Source: an uncultured Hungatella sp.
GTDB lineage: Bacteria; Bacillota; Clostridia; Lachnospirales; Lachnospiraceae
DNA length: 64,000 nt
Assembly (NCBI GenBank): GCA_947089145.1
Contig: CAMUJH010000016.1
Span: forward strand, 1 to 64,000
Direction of reading: 5' to 3'
Shown one piece after another: positions 1 through 8,192 of this stretch. Each line of letters begins with the position of its first letter. The stretch's first letter is position 1. A program made the translations under genes and the position numbers. The notes beneath the pieces were generated by a model. That model searched no databases. It was not told the origin of the DNA and worked only from the letters and a program-made list of their open reading frames with translations.

Positions 1-1
1 G

Positions 2-1744
2 GCGGAGAAGATTCCTTTTACAGTGGCGGTTATTGACATGGACTGGCATCTGGTGGACATTGATGAGAAGTACGGGAGCGGCTGGACGGGGTATACCTGG
101 AACCGGGAGTATTTTCCCGATCCGGCAAAGTTCCTTGGGGAGCTTCATGACAGGGGGATGCATGTGACTTTAAATGTTCATCCTGCGTCAGGCGTCAGGG
201 GACATGAGGAGATGTATGAGGATATGGCCAGGGCCATGGGGGCGGACTATGAGCATGAGGACCCGGTAAGCTGCGATGTGGCCAACCCTAAGTTTATGGA
301 GAATTATTTTACATACCTGCATCACCCCAGGGAAAAAGAAGGCGTGGATTTCTGGTGGATCGACTGGCAGCAGGGATCAAGCAGCAAGGTGGAAGGGCTG
401 GACCCTCTGTGGATTCTGAACCATTTTCATTTTCTGGATAACGGGAGGGACGGGAAACGGCCCATGACGTTTTCCAGGTATGGAGGGCCTGGAAGCCATC
501 GGTATCCGGTAGGATTTTCCGGGGATACCATCATTACCTGGGAGTCCTTGGATTTTCAGCCATACTTTACAGCTTCGGCTTCCAATATCGGCTATGGCTG
601 GTGGAGCCATGATATTGGAGGGCACATGAGGGGATACAAGGATGACGAGCTGGCGGTCCGGTGGTTTCAGTTTGGCATCCACTCTCCCATTATGCGTCTT
701 CACAGTTCCCGAAGCGAGTTTAACGGGAAGGAGCCGTGGCGGTTTAAAGACGAAGCCCGGAAGGCCATGGAGGCGGCCCTTCGGCAGCGGCACAGAATGA
801 TTCCCTATCTCTACTCCATGAATTACAGATGTTATGAGGAAAATCTGCCTCTTATAATGCCTATGTATTACGAGTATCCAGAGGAGAGGGAAGCCTACGA
901 GGTGAAAAACCAGTACTATCTGGGAAATCAGCTTCTGGCGGCTCCTGTTACCAGGCCGAGAAACCGGCGGCTGAATGCAGCCGGGGTTACGGTGTGGCTT
1001 CCGGAGGGAAGGTGGTATGATATTTATACAGGCATGATCTATGACGGGGGAAGATGTCTTAGAATGTACCGGGATATAAACAGCATTCCGGTTTTGGCAA
1101 AAGCGGGAGCAATCATTCCGTTTACGGAGGAGATCTCTGCCAGGGAGGCTATAGGGAATCCGGCCTCTTTTACAGTGTGCGTATTTGGAGGAGCCGACGG
1201 GGAATTTACCCTTTACGAGGATGACAATGAAGGCTGCGGATACATGGACGGCGTCTGCGTGAAAACGGTTATGACGTACCGGGAGGAGAAGGAGGGAAAG
1301 GCAGTATTTGCCATAGAGCCTTCTAAGGGAGAATTGTCCCTGATTCCGGAAAAGAGGAAGTTTACTGTGGAAATTGGGGGATTTTTGCCGGAGGCGGCAC
1401 GAAGAGCCAGGGTACTGGTAGACGGACAGGAATGGGAGAGAGAGCGGACGATCATTTCCTATAAGAACCGGGAGCAGACAGTAGTGCTGGCCCTTGAGGC
1501 CATGGATGTGGAGAGCAGGATTGAGATTGTACTGCCTGGAGATATGGGAGTGAAGGGAAATGAAGTGCGGGAGAGAGTATTTGATTTTTTAAACCAGGCG
1601 GAGATTGAGTTTGATGTGAAAGATGCGGTTTACGGGCTGGTGATAAAGGAGAAGCGGATTCCCATACTGCTGGGCCAGCTTGAGAGCATGGGACTTGAAA
1701 GGGAACTGTATCAGGCTTTAGCGGAGATTTTAACAGGGTATTGA
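2..1744 (+). CDS. Glycoside hydrolase family 31 alpha-glucosidase, 5'-truncated by window edge
   Basis: The gene enters from outside the window: the frame is open from base 2, and the first GTG at 23 lies inside conserved sequence (IDMDWH), so the real start is upstream. Family GH31 retaining enzymes remove terminal alpha-glucosyl or xylosyl units. The conserved WWIDWQQG block near visible residues 118-125 carries the probable nucleophile Asp, and GFSGDT near residue 175 the probable acid/base Asp, followed by GYGWWSHDIGGH. The protein looks cytoplasmic. The style resembles gut clostridial GH31 alpha-glucosidases that prefer alpha-1,6 links, and the next gene is an oligo-1,6-glucosidase, so isomalto-oligosaccharide use is likely. 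Alpha-xylosidase cannot be excluded from what is visible. Confidence 0.9.
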   Translation, partial: AEKIPFTVAVIDMDWHLVDIDEKYGSGWTGYTWNREYFPDPAKFLGELHDRGMHVTLNVHPASGVRGHEEMYEDMARAMGADYEHEDPVSCDVANPKFMENYFTYLHHPREKEGVDFWWIDWQQGSSSKVEGLDPLWILNHFHFLDNGRDGKRPMTFSRYGGPGSHRYPVGFSGDTIITWESLDFQPYFTASASNIGYGWWSHDIGGHMRGYKDDELAVRWFQFGIHSPIMRLHSSRSEFNGKEPWRFKDEARKAMEAALRQRHRMIPYLYSMNYRCYEENLPLIMPMYYEYPEEREAYEVKNQYYLGNQLLAAPVTRPRNRRLNAAGVTVWLPEGRWYDIYTGMIYDGGRCLRMYRDINSIPVLAKAGAIIPFTEEISAREAIGNPASFTVCVFGGADGEFTLYEDDNEGCGYMDGVCVKTVMTYREEKEGKAVFAIEPSKGELSLIPEKRKFTVEIGGFLPEAARRARVLVDGQEWERERTIISYKNREQTVVLALEAMDVESRIEIVLPGDMGVKGNEVRERVFDFLNQAEIEFDVKDAVYGLVIKEKRIPILLGQLESMGLERELYQALAEILTGY

Positions 1745-1787
1745 CAAAGAAGGATTTTATAATAATTATAGAAAGGAATTTAAGAAA

Positions 1788-3449
1788 ATGAACACGTCAT
1801 GGTGGAAAGAAGCTGTTGTTTATCAGATTTACCCCAGAAGCTTTATGGACAGCAACGGGGATGGCATCGGGGATTTAAGAGGGATTATCAGCAGACTGGA
1901 TTATCTGAAAAAACTTGGGATCGATGTGATTTGGATGTCGCCGGTGTATCAGTCTCCCAATGATGACAATGGATATGATATCAGTGACTATCAGGCCATT
2001 ATGGAAGAGTTCGGCACCATGGAGGATTTTGATGAGCTGCTGTCCAAGGCCCATGAGAAGGGACTGAAAATCGTCATGGATCTGGTGGTCAACCATACGT
2101 CAGATGAACATAAGTGGTTTGCAGAGAGCAGGAAAGGGAAGGATAATCCTTACGGAGATTATTATATCTGGAGAGACGGGAAGGCGGACGGCTCAGAGCC
2201 AAATAACTGGGGGGCCTGCTTTGGAGGCAGCGCCTGGCAGTTTGACGAGGAGCGGGGACAGTATTACCTTCACCTGTTTTCCAGGAAGCAGCCGGATTTG
2301 AACTGGGATAATCCGGCGGTTCGGAACGAAGTGTTTGACATGATGAAGTGGTGGTGTGAGAAAGGAATTGACGGGTTCCGCATGGACGTCATCAGCCTGA
2401 TTTCCAAGACGGAGGAAATGCCGGACGGGGAAGTCAGGGGACTTTACGGCGACTATTCGCCCTACTGCGTCCACGGGCCCAGGGTTCATGAGTATCTTCG
2501 GGAAATGAACCGGCAGGTGCTGTCAAAGTACGATTTGATGACCGTGGGAGAGACGCCGGGGGTGACGCCGGAACAGGCCTGCCTCTATGCGGGAAATGAC
2601 ACGGATGAGCTGAATATGGTGTTCCAGTTTGAACATGTGGATGAGCATGGAAAGTACGGGAAATGGAACAGTGACAGGGTAAAGCTTACGACACTTAAGA
2701 AGATTTTGTCCAAATGGCAGAATGAACTTTCAGGGAAGGCATGGAACAGTCTGTACTGGGATAACCATGATCAGCCAAGGGCGGTTTCCAGGTTTGGCAA
2801 TGATGCCCCCCAGTGGAGAGTTTTGTCGGCTAAGATGCTGGCTACCTGCCTTCACATGATGCAGGGGACTCCCTACATCTATCAGGGCGAAGAGCTGGGA
2901 ATGACCAATTATCCCTTTCAGGGGCCGGAGGATTTCCGCGACATAGAAAGCGTTCATGCGTATGAGGAGTGGTGCAAATCGGGGATTGTATCCCATGAGG
3001 AGTTCTGGCCCTGCATCACGAGGATCAGCCGGGACAATGCCCGGACTCCCATGCAGTGGGATGACAGTGAGCAGGCGGGATTTACCACAGGGACGCCGTG
3101 GATGCCGGTAAATCCCAATTACAGGGAGATCAATGCCAAGGCGGCATTGGCGGATTCAGATTCCGTGTTTTACTATTATCAGAAGCTGATTTCTCTGAGA
3201 AAACAGTATCCGGTGATCGTCTACGGAGAGTACAGGCTGCTTCTGGCTGACAGTGAGGAACTGTTCGTGTACGAGAGAAGGCTGGGGGATGAAAAGCTTT
3301 TGACTGTCTGCAGCTTCGCGGACAGGGAGACAGAGTTTGAGATGCCAAAAGAGTTTGCCCGGGGGAAATGCTTGATTACCAACTATAAGGAGCCGGGAGA
3401 GGCTGGGTGGCTGCGGCCGTATGAGGCTATTGTGATGTTTGTGAAGTAA
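1788..3449 (+). CDS. malL: GH13 oligo-1,6-glucosidase (alpha-glucosidase)
   Basis: A 553-residue enzyme of the usual GH13 subfamily 31 size that hydrolyses short alpha-glucosides in the cytoplasm. The TIM-barrel motifs are all present: VVYQIYPRSF at the N-terminus, DLVVNHTS, GFRMDV with nucleophile Asp200, TVGETPG with acid/base Glu255, and NHDQPR with transition-state Asp328. Val201 directly follows the nucleophile. In this subfamily Val there goes with alpha-1,6 preference, while Thr or Ala goes with alpha-1,4, so an isomaltose/panose substrate is inferred. It starts 43 bases after the GH31 gene, behind an AGAAAGGAA ribosome binding site, and is probably co-transcribed with it. A hairpin follows the stop. 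Symbol given by family; substrate untested. Confidence 0.93.
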   Translation: MNTSWWKEAVVYQIYPRSFMDSNGDGIGDLRGIISRLDYLKKLGIDVIWMSPVYQSPNDDNGYDISDYQAIMEEFGTMEDFDELLSKAHEKGLKIVMDLVVNHTSDEHKWFAESRKGKDNPYGDYYIWRDGKADGSEPNNWGACFGGSAWQFDEERGQYYLHLFSRKQPDLNWDNPAVRNEVFDMMKWWCEKGIDGFRMDVISLISKTEEMPDGEVRGLYGDYSPYCVHGPRVHEYLREMNRQVLSKYDLMTVGETPGVTPEQACLYAGNDTDELNMVFQFEHVDEHGKYGKWNSDRVKLTTLKKILSKWQNELSGKAWNSLYWDNHDQPRAVSRFGNDAPQWRVLSAKMLATCLHMMQGTPYIYQGEELGMTNYPFQGPEDFRDIESVHAYEEWCKSGIVSHEEFWPCITRISRDNARTPMQWDDSEQAGFTTGTPWMPVNPNYREINAKAALADSDSVFYYYQKLISLRKQYPVIVYGEYRLLLADSEELFVYERRLGDEKLLTVCSFADRETEFEMPKEFARGKCLITNYKEPGEAGWLRPYEAIVMFVK

Positions 3450-3512
3450 TGCCTGCAGAAAGGTTTAGGGTCTGGTGAAAAAACAGACAGGAGCATGGCA
3501 GGGATATATCCC

Positions 3513-3556
3513 AGGGACGGGGCTGAAGGCAAAAGCCGGCAGCACCGTCCCTTTCC
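3513..3556. terminator. Bidirectional terminator between convergent genes
   Basis: A long hairpin has arms 3513-3525 and 3540-3552 (AGGGACGG pairs exactly with CCGTCCCT, with one inner mismatch) and an inner GGC-AAAA-GCC stem. It lies between the convergent GH13 and AEC transporter genes. The T tract is short on both sides, so efficiency is uncertain. Confidence 0.6.
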
Positions 3557-3558
3557 TA

Positions 3559-4488
3559 TCAGGCAATAAACACCACGACCCCCGCATAAACCACCAGAGT
3601 GATCACCATATAGACAGATACATAAGCTGACGAAAAGCTGGCATCCTCTTGGCTTCTATAGACTGGCGCGATGATTGGCAGCATTCCAAAGCCGGTAGGC
3701 GACATAAAATAAATAATAACCGCCATCAGGAAAAGCTTGTCCTGCATCAGGGCAGGGAACAGAAGAAAGAAGCCTGCAATGACCGCGGCGTAATACAAAA
3801 CTCTCACGGCAGCCAGGCGGAGGATGGAGCTGAAGGTGTCTTTATCAATACGCAGATCATAACCCAGAATAAACAGGATCATTCCAATAATAGGAGCAGT
3901 GACCTGGCTGACAGTGCCTGTATACAGTTCAAAGATGGGGCTTTGCTGCAGCAGCCCGTAGAAGCCCGAAAGATTCAGCGTTAGTCCCAAGATCACTGCC
4001 AGGACAAAAGAGTTCGTAAATATATTTTTCAGCAGTTCTTTGGTAGTGACGCCGGAGGATGTCAGCTTTGCAACCCATATGGGAACCACGATAAAACACA
4101 AGGCGCTTCCGGCAATATCAAAAATAACCGTATTGCTGGAACTGCCCACAATAGACAGATAAAGCGGCAGGGCCACATTTCCCCCTTCCGTCGTAGACAT
4201 AAGGAAATACGAGAAATGGGAGTACTTTTTTCCGGTAAAGCCTGACAGCAGTTTTCCTGCCGGCATAGCCAGAACAAATATGATGAAGGTATAAAGGATA
4301 ACGAGAAATGATGAGGCGTCTACAGAAACGGTAAGCATCAAATTAAAAACCATAATTGGCAGCAGTATCTGAAAGACGATGGCATTGGCGCCAGCCTTCT
4401 GTTCAGGCGTAATCCATTTTTTTGCCTTGGCAGTAAATCCCAACAGGATCATAAAAAAAACCGGAAATAAAGTCGTAAGTGCCTTCAT
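3559..4488 (-). CDS. AEC family (auxin efflux carrier type) transporter
   Basis: A 309-residue, very hydrophobic protein with about ten predicted membrane segments. The N-terminal pattern (LFPVFFMILLGFTAKAKKW followed by PIMVFNLML) and the repeat-like second half are typical of AEC transporters, which in bacteria often carry malate, malonate or other small organic anions. It is monocistronic on the minus strand, convergent with the glucosidase gene and divergent from the response regulator gene. The GGGAGGG ribosome binding site lies about 11 bases before the ATG. No linked enzyme suggests a substrate. Confidence 0.88.
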   Translation of the reverse strand: MKALTTLFPVFFMILLGFTAKAKKWITPEQKAGANAIVFQILLPIMVFNLMLTVSVDASSFLVILYTFIIFVLAMPAGKLLSGFTGKKYSHFSYFLMSTTEGGNVALPLYLSIVGSSSNTVIFDIAGSALCFIVVPIWVAKLTSSGVTTKELLKNIFTNSFVLAVILGLTLNLSGFYGLLQQSPIFELYTGTVSQVTAPIIGMILFILGYDLRIDKDTFSSILRLAAVRVLYYAAVIAGFFLLFPALMQDKLFLMAVIIYFMSPTGFGMLPIIAPVYRSQEDASFSSAYVSVYMVITLVVYAGVVVFIA

Positions 4489-4614
4489 AATGATGCTGTC
4501 CCTCCCACTCGATCTAACACAATCCTACATTATGTTTCTGACAGATATTTTATCATATAAAATCGGGGACGGCAATAAATAGTGGGGCGGTATCGGTTTC
4601 AGCGGCATGGTTTC

Positions 4615-4643
4615 TTTACAGAAATAGGAAGATGTATTATAAT
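4615..4643 (+). promoter_or_regulatory. Sigma-A-type promoter for the two-component operon
   Basis: TTTACA at 4615-4620 and TATAAT at 4638-4643 are separated by exactly 17 bases, and the response regulator starts 35 bases further on. This is pattern recognition only. Confidence 0.6.
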
Positions 4644-4678
4644 CTTTGGGACAATAAAATATGGAGGAGGCTGCTTTC

Positions 4679-5356
4679 ATGCGTGTCTTAATCGCCGAAG
4701 ATGAGGCTGAACTGTCAAAAGGGCTGAAATTTTTGCTGGAAAAAAACAAGTTTACTGTTGATGCTGTCCATGACGGGGCAAAAGCCCTGGAATGCTTTCA
4801 GAGCAGGGACTATGATGTGATTGTCCTGGATATTATGATGCCTAAAGTCAATGGCCTGGAAGTAATGAAAACCATAAGAAAGACAGGCGCCAATGTTCCT
4901 ATTATGATGCTGACAGCGAAAGCGGAGGTGGAGGATCGGGTGGCGGGGCTGGAGGCAGGGGCGGATGATTACCTTCCGAAACCATTTGCCACCAGGGAAT
5001 TTATCGCAAGAGTAAAGGCTCTTTCCCGCAGGAATACCGGATATGCGGATCTGCTACTGGCCTTTGGGAATGTGAAGCTGGACTGCAACCGCTATGAGCT
5101 CATCTGCGGTTCCAAGTCCGTACGCCTGAACAATAAGGAGTTTCAGCTGATGGAATTGTTTATGCGGCATCCTCACTTTGTCTTTTCCACCAGCCATTTG
5201 ATGGATAAAATATGGGGGCAGGATTCGGAGGCTGATGTGAATGTGGTTTGGACCTATGTAGGATTCATTCGGAAAAAATTAAAGCAGACAGGCGGCGGCA
5301 TTGAGATAAGAACAGCCCGGGGAGCCGGCTATTCATTGGAGGAGACGAAATGCTGA
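4679..5356 (+). CDS. OmpR-family response regulator
   Basis: A 225-residue regulator with an N-terminal receiver domain (acidic EDE near residue 7-9, phosphoacceptor Asp51 in VLDIMMP, Lys in LPKPF) and a C-terminal winged-helix DNA-binding domain (KEFQLMELF to ARGAGYSLE). The frame is open from an ATG at 4661, but the GGAGGAGG ribosome binding site lies inside that extension and is correctly spaced for ATG 4679, so I start there. It overlaps the histidine kinase gene by 7 bases (translational coupling). The VTC, DUF4956 and CotH genes follow and are its likely targets or at least its operon partners. Confidence 0.92.
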   Translation: MRVLIAEDEAELSKGLKFLLEKNKFTVDAVHDGAKALECFQSRDYDVIVLDIMMPKVNGLEVMKTIRKTGANVPIMMLTAKAEVEDRVAGLEAGADDYLPKPFATREFIARVKALSRRNTGYADLLLAFGNVKLDCNRYELICGSKSVRLNNKEFQLMELFMRHPHFVFSTSHLMDKIWGQDSEADVNVVWTYVGFIRKKLKQTGGGIEIRTARGAGYSLEETKC

Positions 5357-6573
5357 AAAAAATACAAAGGCGGTTTATCCTGGCTGCAATGGCGGCTTTT
5401 GGAACGGTTATGCTGCTTATTGTTGCGGGAATCAACTGGGCCAATTATATTCAGACAGCCTCCATGCAGGATAAACTGGCTCTGCGCCTTTTAGAGCATG
5501 GCCGGCCGGCTTTTAAGGGAGCTGAGAGGGAGTTTCCTCCCATCAGGGATCTGCCTGGAGGAGGACCGGAGGCGGAGTTTACCACCCGCTTTTTTATTGC
5601 GGCGCGTGATCAGTCAGGAAACATAAAAGTAATATCCAGGGATTTTATTTTTTCAATTGATGAGGAGACGGCAGCGGAATATGCAAACGCAGTGCTGCAG
5701 AAGAACAGGGAAAAAGGTTATTACAGGGACTACCGATATCGTGTAAAAGAGGATGAGTCAGGGGCCAGAGTCCTTTTTTTGAATGCATCCATGCACCTGC
5801 AGTTTATGCGCTCCCTGTTTTTCGTATCCTCAGGCATTGGAATGTTAAGCCTTTTTCTTGTGTTTTTGCTGGTAGTGTTTTTTTCCAGATATGCTGTCAG
5901 GCCCTACCTCAAAAATATGGAAAGACAGAGGCGCTTTATCACGGATGCAGGCCATGAACTTAAGACCCCCATCACATCTATCTCCACCAGCGCGGATATT
6001 GCGGCTATGGAGCATGAAGGGGATGAGTGGATTGCCAACATCCAAAGGCAGGCAGCGCGCCTTGCAAAGCTGACAAGCGACCTGGTGGCACTGTCCAGAC
6101 TGGACGAGGAAATGCCGTTCCCGGAAAAAAGCAGGTTTTCTTTAAGCGATGCTGCGTGGGAGGCAGCAGAGCCTTTTGAAGTTATGGCAAAAGCAAAGGG
6201 GAGGCAATACTTTCAGAATATAGAAGAAAATCTGAATTTTCACGGTGACAGGGAGTCTATCCAGAAAATGATATCCATTCTTTTGGATAATGCAGTAAAG
6301 TACTCTGACCCTGGCGGAGAGATTCGGCTGGATGTTTACCGCAGGCGGGGAAAAAACTGCATAGAGGTGTTTAACACCTGCGATCTGCCGGATATTTCTG
6401 ATTTGAACCGGCTGTTTGACCGGTTTTACCGCATGGACGAGTCCCGATCAGCCCATACGGGAGGCACTGGGATCGGCCTGTCCATGGCCCAGGGAATCGT
6501 ACAGACCCATGGAGGCAGTATCAGAGTGAAGAGTCAGGACGGAAAAACAATCTGTTTCAAGGTTATTCTATAG
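5350..6573 (+). CDS. Membrane sensor histidine kinase
   Basis: A 407-residue kinase, cognate partner of the overlapping response regulator gene. Membrane segments near residues 9-30 and 157-179 flank an extracytoplasmic sensor region of about 125 residues. The H-box DAGHELKTPITS contains His202. The N-box (ILLDNAVKYSD) and the G-box (TGGTGIGLSMAQG) of the ATPase domain are intact. The sensor region resembles no ligand-binding domain I recognise. A gap of 125 bases without a clear terminator separates it from the VTC gene, so read-through into the downstream cluster is possible. Confidence 0.93.
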   Translation: MLKKIQRRFILAAMAAFGTVMLLIVAGINWANYIQTASMQDKLALRLLEHGRPAFKGAEREFPPIRDLPGGGPEAEFTTRFFIAARDQSGNIKVISRDFIFSIDEETAAEYANAVLQKNREKGYYRDYRYRVKEDESGARVLFLNASMHLQFMRSLFFVSSGIGMLSLFLVFLLVVFFSRYAVRPYLKNMERQRRFITDAGHELKTPITSISTSADIAAMEHEGDEWIANIQRQAARLAKLTSDLVALSRLDEEMPFPEKSRFSLSDAAWEAAEPFEVMAKAKGRQYFQNIEENLNFHGDRESIQKMISILLDNAVKYSDPGGEIRLDVYRRRGKNCIEVFNTCDLPDISDLNRLFDRFYRMDESRSAHTGGTGIGLSMAQGIVQTHGGSIRVKSQDGKTICFKVIL

Positions 6574-6698
6574 CGATCTATTGTTCAGAGAAAATACACA
6601 ATCTATTTTAAGTACATTTCAGGAAGATATCTTATACTTTTCCCATGCATGAATGCACAATCTTATTTTCACGGCGGAAGACAGAAAGGAGACGAAAC

Positions 6699-7463
6699 AT
6701 GATCAACAAGATTCATCCACCGGAAAATCAGGAAATGCAGGCTTTTGATGAAGCCTGCATTCCGCCGGTGCCCTATGGCAGGGCATGTTTTCGACATGAG
6801 CTGAAATATCAGATTGGCTATTGCCAGTACCTGGAATTAAGAAGCCGCCTGAAGGCGGTTATGAAAGCAGATGAGCATACAGGCGCCGACGGCAGATATC
6901 TGATAAGAAGCATTTACTTTGATAACTATTGGGATAAAGCCCTGAGAGAGAAGACAGACGGCGTTCCTAAACGGGAAAAATTCCGAATACGCTATTATAA
7001 TGATGATTTTTCCTATATCACTTTGGAAAAGAAAGTAAAAAACAATAATTTATGCCTGAAATTTGATGCGGATATTACAGAGGAGGAATGCCGCAGACTG
7101 CTGGAAGGCAGGCTTGCCTGGATGCGGGAGCACCCATCCTGCCTGGTACAGGAGCTTTATGGAAAGATGCGCTATCAGCTGCTGCGGCCCAGAGTGCTGG
7201 TATCTTATGTGCGGGAACCCTATATTTATAAAGCCGGGAATGTAAGGGTAACCTTTGACTCATGCATCCGGACTACGATGTACCACAGGGGATTTCTTGA
7301 GGAAAGAACGGATGATATCAGCGCTCTTGACAGGCCAAAAGACATGGTAATGGAAGTAAAATACGATGCATTTCTTCCGGAAGTAATCCGAAGCCTTATA
7401 CAGACAGAAGGCGTAAGGCAGCAGGCATTTTCCAAATACCAGGCCTGCCGCAGATTCGGATAA
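6699..7463 (+). CDS. VTC-domain polyphosphate polymerase-like protein
   Basis: A 254-residue protein matching the VTC superfamily, whose eukaryotic member Vtc4 makes polyphosphate from ATP in a basic tunnel barrel. Visible family hallmarks are FRHELKYQI at the N-terminus, YLIRSIYFDN, REKFRIRYYN, ITLEKKVK and the C-terminal VMEVKYDAFLPEVI. They supply the alternating basic and acidic residues of the tunnel. The frame is open from 6645, but the AAAGGAG ribosome binding site sets ATG 6699. There is no membrane segment, so the protein is cytoplasmic, perhaps docked on the DUF4956 membrane protein encoded 42 bases downstream. Polymerase activity is inferred from the family and not proven for bacterial members in this context. 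Confidence 0.87.
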   Translation: MINKIHPPENQEMQAFDEACIPPVPYGRACFRHELKYQIGYCQYLELRSRLKAVMKADEHTGADGRYLIRSIYFDNYWDKALREKTDGVPKREKFRIRYYNDDFSYITLEKKVKNNNLCLKFDADITEEECRRLLEGRLAWMREHPSCLVQELYGKMRYQLLRPRVLVSYVREPYIYKAGNVRVTFDSCIRTTMYHRGFLEERTDDISALDRPKDMVMEVKYDAFLPEVIRSLIQTEGVRQQAFSKYQACRRFG

Positions 7464-7505
7464 TCAAAAGCGGGCATACATAACAGAAACAGGAGGATTA
7501 GACAT

Positions 7506-8177
7506 ATGACATTTCAGGATATTTTTAAGTCCAGTTTTTTGGAAAGCGTAACAGAGTTTTCAGCAGCAGATACTTTCATCGGAATGATATTTGCCCTTGT
7601 AATGGGGCTGTTTATTTTTACGGTTTATAAAAAGACCTTTAACGGGGTTATGTATTCAACAGGGTTTGCCATGGCCCTTGTGGGGCTTTCCCTTGTGACG
7701 ACCCTGGTTATTATGGCAGTAACTTCCAATGTAGTACTGTCTCTTGGCATGGTAGGCGCCCTGTCTATTGTACGTTTCCGGGCAGCTATAAAGGAGCCTA
7801 TGGAGATTGTATATCTGTTTTGGGCCATTGCAGTGGGAATTGTCATTGGCGCAGGCATGATCCCGCTGGCTGTAATCGGTTCTGTAATAATAGGGGGAAT
7901 ACTGATTCTTTTTGCCAACCGCAGGATACATGACAACCCCTATATTCTGATTGTAAACTGCAGCAGCGAGAAAGCGGAGGAAACAGCCCTTAGCCTGGCG
8001 CAGACGGCGGTGGAACGGTTTGCGGTGAAATCCAAGACAGTAAATGCCGCAGGCATTGAACTTACGGCGGAAATCCGCATGAAGGATGCAGGCACCGTAT
8101 TTGTCAACAGGCTTAATGACATTGAAGGTGTGAATGATGTTACTCTTGTCAGTTATAACGGTGAGTACATGTCATGA
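7506..8177 (+). CDS. DUF4956 membrane protein
   Basis: A 223-residue protein with four or five membrane segments in residues 20-140 and a soluble C-terminal domain of about 80 residues. It contains the well conserved stretch LGMVGALSIVRFRAA between membrane segments, the hallmark of DUF4956. The family has no settled function and is repeatedly found beside VTC-domain and CotH genes, as here (42 bases after VTC, 15 before CotH). The order suggests a membrane partner or channel for the VTC protein, which is inference. AGGAGG precedes the ATG. Confidence 0.87.
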   Translation: MTFQDIFKSSFLESVTEFSAADTFIGMIFALVMGLFIFTVYKKTFNGVMYSTGFAMALVGLSLVTTLVIMAVTSNVVLSLGMVGALSIVRFRAAIKEPMEIVYLFWAIAVGIVIGAGMIPLAVIGSVIIGGILILFANRRIHDNPYILIVNCSSEKAEETALSLAQTAVERFAVKSKTVNAAGIELTAEIRMKDAGTVFVNRLNDIEGVNDVTLVSYNGEYMS

Positions 8178-8192
8178 TGAAGGAGGTCTGTT

